Positions 1 to 5,593 of a DNA stretch of 5,593 bases are shown here, piece after piece. The notes beneath the pieces were generated by a model. It searched no databases. It worked only from the letters and a program-made list of their open reading frames with translations, and was not told the DNA's origin. Numbering within the stretch: the stretch's first letter is position 1; every line of letters begins with the position of its first letter. The stretch is from Methanosaeta sp. NSP1 (lineage in GTDB: Archaea; Halobacteriota; Methanosarcinia; Methanotrichales; Methanotrichaceae): NCBI GenBank assembly GCA_002256595.1, contig NOLC01000236.1, forward strand, positions 1-5,593, given 5' to 3'. The position numbers and the translations under genes are program-made.

Positions 1-641
1 AGCCTCTGAAAGTCGGCCAGGCTCCTCTCAAAGTATCTGGCGGCAAGCTCACTCTCACCCATGTCGGCATAGATCCGGCCTATGCTTCCCGTCATCTGGG
101 CAATCCCTAGGCTGTCCCCATCTTCTTCAAATATCTTCAGGCTGCGCTGAGCATGTTCTATGGCCCGGCTATAGTCTTTCACCTTTCGGCAAGCCGATCC
201 CAGGTTTCCCAGGACATGGGCCAGGCTGATCCTGTCCCCTTCCCTAGAGAAAATAAGAGCCGCCTCCTGGTAGCAGGCCAGGGCCCTGCCGATGTCTCCC
301 TGATCGGCATAGGCCTGACCCAGGTTGTTCTTTAGAATCGGGCTTAAAACCGGATCATGGCAGAGAGATATAGCCCTTCTGTATGTATCTATGGCCAGGA
401 TGTAAAGGCCGGCCTGGCGGCAGATATCTCCCAGGCGCTTCAGCTCATAAACATCTTTGAGATTATCAGAAAGCTTTCGGCAAATGCCCTCCTCGATCCT
501 TCCATCGAGGCTGTCCTCCAGCAATCGAGCCACCAGCTCACTGCAGCACCCTTCAATGGTGTTGATATCTATTTTTTTGAGAGAACCAATCCCTTTGGAA
601 AAAGAAGCATAGATTTCCTGGAGAACAACTAATTGATCCAT
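1..641 (-). CDS. TPR-repeat protein, N-terminal part (runs off left edge)
   Basis: Reading the minus strand from the ATG at 641-639 gives 213 uninterrupted codons to the window edge; the C-terminus is outside. An in-frame TAA two codons upstream makes this ATG the earliest possible start. Residues 1-60 are a non-repeat, probably helical lead-in (starts MDQLVVLQEI). From about residue 67 come tetratricopeptide repeats: about 67-100, 103-136, 143-176 and 183 onward. They show the usual small/aromatic pattern (LGQAYADQGDIGRALACYQEA, LGSACRKVKDYSRAIEHAQRS, IGRIYADMGESELAARYFERS). The last three start exactly 40 residues apart, a spacing seen in LGN/Rapsyn-type (TPR_12-like) arrays rather than the classical 34. 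No signal peptide or membrane segment is visible, so it is probably cytoplasmic. TPR arrays bind other proteins; the partner cannot be told. It is transcribed divergently from the release-factor remnant. A C-terminal effector domain is possible but not visible. Confidence 0.88.
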   Translation of the reverse strand, partial: MDQLVVLQEIYASFSKGIGSLKKIDINTIEGCCSELVARLLEDSLDGRIEEGICRKLSDNLKDVYELKRLGDICRQAGLYILAIDTYRRAISLCHDPVLSPILKNNLGQAYADQGDIGRALACYQEAALIFSREGDRISLAHVLGNLGSACRKVKDYSRAIEHAQRSLKIFEEDGDSLGIAQMTGSIGRIYADMGESELAARYFERSLADFQR

Positions 642-663
642 GGCTTATGATATAACTTATATC

Positions 664-672
664 TTTATATAG
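664..672 (-). promoter_or_regulatory. TATA box of the TPR gene, probably leaderless transcript
   Basis: On the minus strand this reads CTATATAAA, preceded by an A-rich stretch (CAAAAA) that could serve as the BRE. Its centre lies about 26 bp from the A of the TPR gene's ATG at 641. Archaeal transcription normally starts 25-27 bp from the TATA centre, so the start would fall on or next to the ATG. The bases just before the ATG (CATAAGCC) show no Shine-Dalgarno match, which fits a leaderless mRNA. The start site itself is inferred. Confidence 0.6.
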
Positions 673-696
673 TTTTTGAAACATCAAATATGGGGG
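665..696 (+). promoter_or_regulatory. Candidate promoter and RBS for the release-factor remnant
   Basis: The plus strand carries TTATATA at 665-671, about 34 bp before the ATG at 702, and a G-run GGGGGAT at 692-698 just ahead of that ATG that can pair partly with the 16S rRNA 3' end. This would give a short leader of some 8-10 bases. The same AT-rich patch holds the minus-strand TATA box, so 642-701 is a compact divergent promoter. The RBS supports 702 as the original start codon of the now broken gene. Sequence inspection only. Confidence 0.4.
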
Positions 697-701
697 ATTC
701 T

Positions 702-1753
702 ATGCCTGATTTAAAATATCAGCCTTGAAGAAGCCTTTTATACCTTGGCTGGGAGTGGTTTTTGGAGAATACTGAAAATGGAGTTCACTCAGGCGGCCAA
801 CATCAAGTCCCGCGTCACCAGGCTTTCTGTGCAGGGCTCACTGGAGTCGGCCATGTCGCGGCTCAAGCTCATACCCCGGCCTCCTCCCAACGGTGTGGTC
901 CTGTTCATAGGTGCAGTGGATGCCGGAGCCAACAAAACCGAGATGTACAGCGTGGCACTGGAGCCTCCCGATCCCATTGTCACCTATCGCTATCATTGCG
1001 ATTCCCAGTTTCTTTTAACCCCCCTGGAGGAGATGCTGGCGGACAAGAAGACCTTCGGGCTGATAGTCATCGAGATTGATAGCCATTCATGACTTCTACA
1101 AGAGGGTGGGCGAATCGGCTACGGAGGCATTCCTGGCCATTGATACCAAGGACCTGCAGGGCATACTGATCGGTGGTCCCTCGCCCACCAAGGAGGAGTT
1201 CATGGAAGGCGGCTTTTTGCATCACGAGCTGCAGCACAAGGTCCTGGGTGCTGTGGATGTTTCTTACACCGACGAGTCCGGGCTGTACGAGCTGGTGGAC
1301 GCTGCCCAGGACCAGCTTTTTGAACTGGAGCTCACTCAGGATAAGGTGGTCATGCGCCGCTTTATGAAAGAGCTGGTATCGGAAAAAGGGCTGGCCGCTT
1401 ATGGTGAGTCTGAGGTCAGACATAACCTGGAGCTGGGGGCAGTGGAGGTCCTGCTGCTCTCGGAGGACCTGCGAAAGACCAGGACCAAAATAGAATGCAC
1501 CAACAGGAGCTGCGACTTCTCCGAGGAGCAGACCCGCACCAGTGCATCTTCACTACCGGGAAACTGCCTTAAATGCGGCAGCGCCCTGGCCGTGACAGAG
1601 GAAGAGGATATCGTCTCTAATCTATCCCAGCTGGCGGACAAGAGCAGCGCTACGGTCAAGATCATCTCCACCGAGTTCGAGGAGGGGGCACAGCTCTTCA
1701 AGGCCTTCGGCGGAATTGCGGCCATCCTGAGGTACAAGACCGGCCACATCTAG
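702..1753 (+). pseudogene. prf1: Archaeal peptide chain release factor 1 (aRF1), broken: GGQ region missing
   Basis: aRF1 reads stop codons in the A site and triggers peptidyl-tRNA hydrolysis through a GGQ loop. Three blocks are visible. (1) ATG 702 opens MPDLKYQ and hits TGA at 726-728; another frame continues LEEA...AGSG, then LKMEFTQAANIKSRVTRL from about 772. Roughly 25 codons, including the GTx/LYIPP segment, are missing. (2) Frame 745-1092 keeps domain 1: NIKS, the FIGAVDAG strand and YHCDSQF (YxCxxxF), then LEEMLADKKTFGLIVI, and stops at TGA 1090-1092. (3) The next frame from about 1079 resumes IAIHDFYKRVGESATEAF and runs cleanly to 1753 with the rest of domain 2 and domain 3 (LIGGPSPTKEEF, CTNRSC/CLKC cysteines, LFKAFGGIAAILRY). 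Between blocks 2 and 3 about 45-48 family codons, with GGQ, are absent. Total length is about 350 codons against roughly 415 normally. No intact product can be made. The well-kept codons suggest recent loss, or an assembly error. Downstream genes follow closely. Confidence 0.85.
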
Positions 1754-1758
1754 GAGCG

Positions 1759-2238
1759 ATGAGAACGATAGAGATCTTTGTCAGCTCACCGGTGCGGCCC
1801 ACCGAGCGGGTGGATAGGGTGGTCTCGGCCATTGAGAACATCTTTCCCGGTCTGGTCATGGATATTCGCTCTGATAGGATAGAGGCCTATGACGGGCCAG
1901 AGTCGCTGCGGGTGATTCATGAGCTCTTGCGAGGGCAGAAGATTCTGGATGCCGCCAGATCGGAGATGATGCGGGGACTGCAGGGTGAGGCCACCAGCTT
2001 CCGGCTGAACAAGCAGGCGGCTTTGATGGGAATTGTCAGCTTCCCGGCGGAAGAGGAGCCTTTGGGCTCTCTTCATGTCAGAATCACCGGCGGGGAGAGG
2101 GTTATAGACTGGCTGGCCCCCCAAACCGAACAAGGGATTCCTGTTATGGAGACAGATCTGGCCGAGCTGAAAGGATCAGGAATGGACGGTCTGAAGAGGA
2201 TGGAGAGGCCAGAAGGCGATGAGGGCGGGGATGTTTAG
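1759..2238 (+). CDS. UPF0201 family putative RNA-binding protein
   Basis: This 159-residue protein has the hallmarks of the archaeal UPF0201 family (COG1931, related to the DUF54/RNA-binding proteins). It has an N-terminal strand with VSSPVRPTERVDRV (8-21) and a helix with NIFPG (27-31). The conserved RGQKILDAARSEMMRG lies at 58-73, the signature SFRLNKQAA at 80-88, and IDWLAPQTEQGIPV at 116-129. Residues 130-159 are a charged, Gly/Glu-rich tail beyond the conserved core, so it is slightly longer than the usual 135-145. Members are small cytoplasmic proteins thought from fold and gene context to bind RNA; no reaction is established. The ATG follows the release-factor stop by 5 bp, and TAGGAG (1751-1756) overlaps that stop, with very short spacing to the start. 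This implies cotranscription and probably coupled translation. The 3' end overlaps the next gene. Confidence 0.85.
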   Translation: MRTIEIFVSSPVRPTERVDRVVSAIENIFPGLVMDIRSDRIEAYDGPESLRVIHELLRGQKILDAARSEMMRGLQGEATSFRLNKQAALMGIVSFPAEEEPLGSLHVRITGGERVIDWLAPQTEQGIPVMETDLAELKGSGMDGLKRMERPEGDEGGDV

Positions 2239-2998
2239 CTTCTCCTCCAGCAAGCTGGTGGACCGGCCCTTCGACTGGGCTTACCAGCTCAAGGATTTGG
2301 GCTACAGCGGCTGGGAGATAGTCAACGAGGGACGGCAGAAGCTGACGGCCGAGAGCCTGGTGCAGGCCAGGGAGATAGTGGAGACAACCGATCTGGTCAT
2401 CACCATTCACCTGCCCTATTCCGACCTCAATCTGGCCTCGGTCAACCAGCCCATATGGGAGGAGACGGTACGTCAGATGAAAAGCTGCCTGGACCTGGCA
2501 GGCGAGTTCTCCCGTCTGGCGGTGCTTCATCCCGGTCACTTCTCGCCCCTGGGAATGCATATGCCCGATGCAGCCTGGTCCCAGAGCATCCTGGGAATCC
2601 AGCAGGTCTCTGATCATGCCGCCGAGCTGGACATGAAAGTGGCAGTCGAGAATATGGTCAACATGCCGGCCATACTGGGCCGCAGGCCGGAGGAGGTCAT
2701 GGGCATAATTGAGACTGTGGACCGGGAGAACGTGGGCTTCATCTTCGATGTGGGCCATGCCAACACCAATGGAAATGTAGAGGATTTTCTGAAATACAGC
2801 TCCAGAATGATCCACGTTCATGTCCACGACAATCACGGGGACAGAGACGAGCACCTTCCGGTGGGAAACGGGACCGTTCCCTGGAAGAAGGTTGCGCAGG
2901 CATTGCGGGATTATGAGGGGCGCATAGTCACTGAATCCCGCTCTTTAGAGGAAGGGCAGAGGTCGGTGGTGCGCCTGAAGAAGTTGATGGGCGTCTGA
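2219..2998 (+). CDS. TIM-barrel sugar-phosphate isomerase/epimerase-like protein (AP endonuclease 2 superfamily)
   Basis: The 259 residues match the xylose isomerase-like TIM-barrel superfamily (sugar-phosphate isomerases/epimerases, endonuclease IV), a normal length for it. Strand-end residues that bind divalent metal and substrate in this fold are in place: GWEI (31-34), THLPYS-type H64, LHPGHF (H104, H107), VENM (E144), FDVGHAN (D177, H180), the HVHVHDNHG cluster (199-207), PVGNG (214-218) and VTES (E239). It therefore looks catalytically competent and metal dependent, but the substrate cannot be read from sequence; an IolE/Hyi-like isomerase or a nucleic-acid-acting enzyme are both conceivable. 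It is cytoplasmic, with no signal peptide. The start is uncertain: ATG 2219 overlaps the UPF0201 gene by 20 bp, while in-frame ATG 2231 (MFSFSS) overlaps by 8 bp and fits the family N-terminus better. Neighbours on both sides are RNA-related. Confidence 0.8.
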   Translation: MRAGMFSFSSSKLVDRPFDWAYQLKDLGYSGWEIVNEGRQKLTAESLVQAREIVETTDLVITIHLPYSDLNLASVNQPIWEETVRQMKSCLDLAGEFSRLAVLHPGHFSPLGMHMPDAAWSQSILGIQQVSDHAAELDMKVAVENMVNMPAILGRRPEEVMGIIETVDRENVGFIFDVGHANTNGNVEDFLKYSSRMIHVHVHDNHGDRDEHLPVGNGTVPWKKVAQALRDYEGRIVTESRSLEEGQRSVVRLKKLMGV

Positions 2999-3003
2999 GG
3001 ATT

Positions 3004-3651
3004 ATGGCTACGGTCCTGGAGAGCATTTCTAAAGGCATGCTGGAGCAGTTCGAGAGCAAAGATAGAGCCAGAGAGGAGGCCTTTCGCCTCTCCCGTGAGG
3101 TGGTCCGTCTCTGCTCATCATCCATTCGATCTGTGCACCGGGGCGAATTGGAGCCGGCCCGGAGGCTGATGGGAGAGGCAGGGGCGGGCCTGGACAGGAT
3201 TCGAGAAGCTCTGAAAGATCACCAGGACATTCGTTATGCTGGGTTCGTGGATGTCGCAGAACAGGAGTATGCTGAAGCCAGAAATGTCTATTCCATCACC
3301 ACATGCCGGAGAATTCTTACTTCCGAAGAGGTGGGCGTGGAAAGCATCAACTACCTGGCGGGATTGGGGGACGTCAGCGGTGAGCTGCGCCGCCATATTC
3401 TGGACCTCATCCGGGCCGGACGGGCTGAAGAAGCCGAGTACTTCCTGGAGGTGATGGAGGAGATCCACCACCTGCTCATGCTCTTCGATTACCCTGATGC
3501 CATCACCCGGGGGCTGCGGCGCAAGAGCGATCTGGCCAGAAGCATGCTGGAGAGGACCAGGGGAGATCTCACCAATGCCCTGGAGCTGGCCAAGGTGAAA
3601 AGGCTCTTTTTGCAGGCTGAGGTGACAAGGAAGATAGATAGTCCAAAATAA
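3004..3651 (+). CDS. Archaeal translin-family protein (putative RNA endonuclease/RNA-binding)
   Basis: The 215-residue, all-helical protein matches the archaeal translin family (COG2178), homologous to eukaryotic translin and TRAX of the C3PO endoribonuclease. Recognisable blocks are RAREEAFRLSREVVRLCSSS (21-40), QEYAEA (87-92), YLAGLGDVSGELRRHILD (117-134), FDYPDAITRGLRRKSDLAR (161-179) and ERTRGDLTNAL (183-193). Acidic residues E88, E91, D123 and E127 fall in the blocks (QEFVEA-like and ADLTGEL-like) that hold the catalytic acids of TRAX, so an active, TRAX-like nuclease is more likely than a binding-only translin. That mapping is from memory of the family. Archaeal members form ring-like oligomers and cleave single-stranded RNA. 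The ATG lies 5 bp after the preceding stop, with GAGG (2997-3000) as RBS. It is the last gene of the tight cluster; a 76-bp gap follows. The biological target is unknown. Confidence 0.87.
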   Translation: MATVLESISKGMLEQFESKDRAREEAFRLSREVVRLCSSSIRSVHRGELEPARRLMGEAGAGLDRIREALKDHQDIRYAGFVDVAEQEYAEARNVYSITTCRRILTSEEVGVESINYLAGLGDVSGELRRHILDLIRAGRAEEAEYFLEVMEEIHHLLMLFDYPDAITRGLRRKSDLARSMLERTRGDLTNALELAKVKRLFLQAEVTRKIDSPK

Positions 3652-3727
3652 TTTTAGGTAAGAATAGTTTGATCAGTAAAACAATAAATTAATTGAATAG
3701 ATCATTGGTTTGCGGAGCTAAAAAAGC
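3652..3727 (+). promoter_or_regulatory. AT-rich intergenic region with candidate sepS promoter and RBS
   Basis: This gap is clearly richer in A+T than the genes around it. AATAAATTAATT at 3683-3694 could act as a TATA element, with an A-rich stretch (GTAAAA) in front as a weak BRE. GGAG at 3714-3717, ten bases before the ATG at 3728, is a plausible ribosome binding site and supports that start. The TATA match is poor, so read-through from the translin cluster is also possible. Only a T4 run (3652-3655) follows the translin stop, and no hairpin is evident, so I do not call a terminator. Confidence 0.4.
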
Positions 3728-5341
3728 ATGAAGTTTGATCCCAGCTTGATTAAAGAGGCTGCCAAGGAGGATTTCGATAAAGCCTGGCAGCAGGGGAGGG
3801 ATTATCTCGGTCGTCCCTCCATGAATGGGAGATATCCCAGGAAAAGCTATTCATTTGGATCGGTTCATCCCATATTCGACACCATCCAGAAGCTGCGGGA
3901 GGCCTACGTTCGGTTAGGCTTCTCCGAGGCCATGAATCCGGTGATTGTGGATGCATCCGACGTCTACCGCCAGTTCGGGTCCGAGGCCCTGGCAGTTTTG
4001 GATCGCTGCTTTTACCTGGCCGGGCTTCCCCGGCCCGATATAGGCATGTCCGAGGATAGGATCGCCCAGGTCAATGGCTTGCTGGGCCGCCAGCTCTCCG
4101 GTGAGGAGGTGGAGGCTCTGCGCCAGATCCTGCACGGCTATAAGAAGGGCAAGGTGGAGGGAGACGATCTGGTGGGTGAGATCGCTGCCGCTTTAGGGGC
4201 TCATGATGCCCTCATCTCTGTGGTTTTGGAGAAGGTCTTTCCCGAGTTCCGGGAGCTGAAAGCCGAGGCCACCACCAGGACATTGCGCAGCCACATGACC
4301 TCAGGCTGGTTTCTCTCCCTATCCCATCTTCACCACCGCAGCCGCCTGCCGGTCAAGCTCTTCTCTGTGGACCGCTGCTTCCGCCGGGAGCAGGCGGAGG
4401 ATGCGGCCAGGCTGATGAGCTATTACTCGGCAAGCTGTGTGATCATGGACGAGGATGTGAGCGTCGAGGACGGCAAGGCGGTAGCAGACGGCCTTCTCAG
4501 CCAGTTCGGCTTCGAGAAGTTCCAGTTCCGGCCGGACGAGAAGAAAAGCAAGTACTACACCCCAGGAACCCAGATCGAGGTCTTTGCCTATCACCCCGGC
4601 TTGGTGGGGTCGGCCACCAAATACAGCAGCGGCTGGGTGGAGGTGGCTACCTTCGGCATATACTCTCCGATCGCCCTCTCCCAGTATGACATACCTTATC
4701 CGGTGATGAACCTGGGGCTGGGTGTGGAGAGGCTGGCCATGATTTTGCATAACTCCCAGGATCTGCGGGCTTTATCCTATCCCCAGTTCCAGACGGAATG
4801 GTCTCTTTCCGCCCGGGAGATGGCCCAGATGATCACTGTGGAGAAGAGCCCGGCCAGCCCCGCCGGCCAGGCCATAGCCGAGGCCGTGGTGGCTGTTTGC
4901 GCCGAGCAGGGGGATGCGCCCTCGCCCTGCGCCTTTAGTGCCTGGGAGGGAGAGCTCTTCGGCAGAAAGGTCAAGGTATCTGTGGTCGAGCCGGAGGAGA
5001 ACACCAAGCTCTGCGGCCCGGCGGCCCAAAATGAGATCGTGGTCTACAAGCAGAACATCATGGGCATTCCCAGAACCTCCCGCTGGGAGGAGGCCTTTGC
5101 CGAGGGTGTCACCACCGGCATCAGGTACGTAGATGCCTTTGCCGCACTGGCCGCCTACGAGGTTGAGGCGGCGACGATGGCCGGCAAGGAGTCGGAGACG
5201 AGGGCAAGGATAGTGAGAGCCCCGGGAGACATCAACATCAAGATCCATCCTGCTCTGGAGAGATATATCACCAGCTACAAGCACAAGATGGACCTGAGGG
5301 GACCGGTCTTCACCACAGTGAAGAGCGAGATCCTGGCATAG
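3728..5341 (+). CDS. sepS: O-phosphoseryl-tRNA(Cys) synthetase (SepRS)
   Basis: This class II synthetase (EC 6.1.1.27) charges tRNA(Cys) with O-phosphoserine; SepCysS then converts Sep-tRNA(Cys) to Cys-tRNA(Cys) with a sulfur donor. It is the methanogen route to cysteine for translation. At 537 residues it is full length for the family. The N-terminus (MKFDPSLIKEAAKEDFDKAW) is typical. Motif 1 lies near GFSEAMNPVIVD (64-75), motif 2 at VDRCFRRE (214-221) through SYYSAS (231-236), and motif 3 at LGLGVERLAMIL (329-340) with R335. Phosphoserine-pocket residues known from other SepRS enzymes are all present at a +3 offset: H189, T191, S234, S236, T308 and N328. Residues from about 360 to 537 form the C-terminal region, expected to bind the anticodon. 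The start at ATG 3728 has GGAG ten bases upstream. rpiA follows 9 bp after the stop, so the two are probably cotranscribed. No lesion is visible. Confidence 0.96.
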   Translation: MKFDPSLIKEAAKEDFDKAWQQGRDYLGRPSMNGRYPRKSYSFGSVHPIFDTIQKLREAYVRLGFSEAMNPVIVDASDVYRQFGSEALAVLDRCFYLAGLPRPDIGMSEDRIAQVNGLLGRQLSGEEVEALRQILHGYKKGKVEGDDLVGEIAAALGAHDALISVVLEKVFPEFRELKAEATTRTLRSHMTSGWFLSLSHLHHRSRLPVKLFSVDRCFRREQAEDAARLMSYYSASCVIMDEDVSVEDGKAVADGLLSQFGFEKFQFRPDEKKSKYYTPGTQIEVFAYHPGLVGSATKYSSGWVEVATFGIYSPIALSQYDIPYPVMNLGLGVERLAMILHNSQDLRALSYPQFQTEWSLSAREMAQMITVEKSPASPAGQAIAEAVVAVCAEQGDAPSPCAFSAWEGELFGRKVKVSVVEPEENTKLCGPAAQNEIVVYKQNIMGIPRTSRWEEAFAEGVTTGIRYVDAFAALAAYEVEAATMAGKESETRARIVRAPGDINIKIHPALERYITSYKHKMDLRGPVFTTVKSEILA

Positions 5342-5350
5342 GGGATGCAA

Positions 5351-5593
5351 ATGAAAGACGTCTCTGCTAATGCCGATGCCAAAAAGGTCGCGGGCGAGGC
5401 GGCGGCGGATCTGGTGAAGGGCGGCATGGTCGTGGGCCTGGGCACCGGATCTACTGTGGCCTGGACCATCAGGCGGCTGGGGGAGAGGACCAGGGAGGAG
5501 GGGCTGGATTTCCTGGGCGTTCCCACCTCCTTTCAGGCCGAGAGCCTGGCCATAGAATGCGGCATACAGCTCACCACCCTAAACCAGAATCCG
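5351..5593 (+). CDS. rpiA: Ribose-5-phosphate isomerase A, N-terminal part (runs off right edge)
   Basis: RpiA (EC 5.3.1.6) interconverts ribose 5-phosphate and ribulose 5-phosphate, feeding nucleotide and, in methanogens, ribulose-monophosphate-linked pentose synthesis. The visible 81 residues contain the RpiA nucleotide-like phosphate loop GLGTGSTV (29-36) after [12 protein letters not shown], and the VPTSFQAE segment (57-64) corresponding to the conserved PTS active-site strand. Archaeal members are about 225-235 residues, so roughly a third is present and the catalytic Asp/Lys motifs lie outside. Two in-frame ATGs exist, 5345 and 5351. I chose 5351 because GGGG (5341-5344) then sits six bases upstream as RBS, whereas for 5345 it would abut the start. 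The gene begins 9 bp after the sepS stop, on the same strand, suggesting a shared transcript. It could be constitutive housekeeping; no specific regulation is visible. Confidence 0.92.
   Translation, partial: MKDVSANADAKKVAGEAAADLVKGGMVVGLGTGSTVAWTIRRLGERTREEGLDFLGVPTSFQAESLAIECGIQLTTLNQNP

Noticed and set aside
153..632. Two plus-strand open frames (60 and 91 codons)
   Set aside because: They lie opposite the TPR gene, whose minus-strand frame is continuous with clear repeat motifs; the plus-strand frames have no recognisable content.
726..1092. Readthrough of TGA (selenocysteine) or programmed frameshifting to restore aRF1
   Set aside because: Neither recoding event would supply the missing ~45 codons with GGQ or the missing N-terminal codons, and no slippery heptamer or SECIS-like hairpin is evident.
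1067..1423. 118-codon minus-strand frame across the aRF1 junction
   Set aside because: It mirrors the well-conserved aRF1 domain 2/3 coding frame and has no RBS or family resemblance.
2144..2854. 236-codon open frame on the minus strand
   Set aside because: It lies antisense to the TIM-barrel gene, has His/Leu/Gly-rich composition typical of the complement of GC-rich codons, and matches no family I recognise.
3652..3660. Transcription terminator after the translin gene
   Set aside because: Only a four-T run is present and no inverted repeat precedes it, too weak to call.
4772..5350. 192-codon open frame on the minus strand
   Set aside because: It is antisense to the strongly conserved C-terminal part of sepS; low-complexity Gly/Leu/Arg composition marks it as a shadow frame.

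Overview
The window looks like a methanogenic euryarchaeon, most probably of the Methanothrix (Methanosaeta) type. The strongest marker is a complete O-phosphoseryl-tRNA synthetase gene, an enzyme largely confined to methanogens and Archaeoglobus relatives. Archaeal release factor 1, a UPF0201 protein and an archaeal translin homologue point the same way, as do GC-rich genes separated by short AT-rich gaps with archaeal TATA-like boxes. The genus is an inference from overall look and codon use, not a proven assignment.

Layout. Bases 1-641, minus strand: the N-terminal 213 codons of a TPR-repeat protein that runs off the left edge. Its TATA box lies about 26 bp from the ATG, so its mRNA is probably leaderless. 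Bases 642-701: a short AT-rich divergent promoter region. Bases 702-1753, plus strand: a broken archaeal release factor 1 gene. The stop-codon recognition motifs (NIKS, YxCxxxF) and the C-terminal domain are well preserved. The block that should carry the catalytic GGQ loop is absent, the frame changes at that point, and the 5' end is also short and frame-broken.

Bases 1759-3651, plus strand: three tightly packed genes. They encode a UPF0201 putative RNA-binding protein, a TIM-barrel sugar-phosphate isomerase/epimerase-like protein that overlaps it by up to 20 bp, and a translin-family protein. With the release-factor remnant they look like one transcription unit with an RNA/translation flavour. 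Bases 3652-3727: an AT-rich gap with a possible promoter and a good ribosome binding site. Bases 3728-5341: sepS, which makes Sep-tRNA(Cys), the first step of tRNA-dependent cysteine synthesis. Bases 5351-5593: the start of rpiA (ribose-5-phosphate isomerase A), cut by the right edge and probably cotranscribed with sepS.

The main point of interest is the release factor 1 copy. It can still be recognised as a stop-codon reader but has lost its peptide-release centre, and it sits at the head of an otherwise intact operon. An intact copy elsewhere in the genome, or an assembly error here, must account for it.
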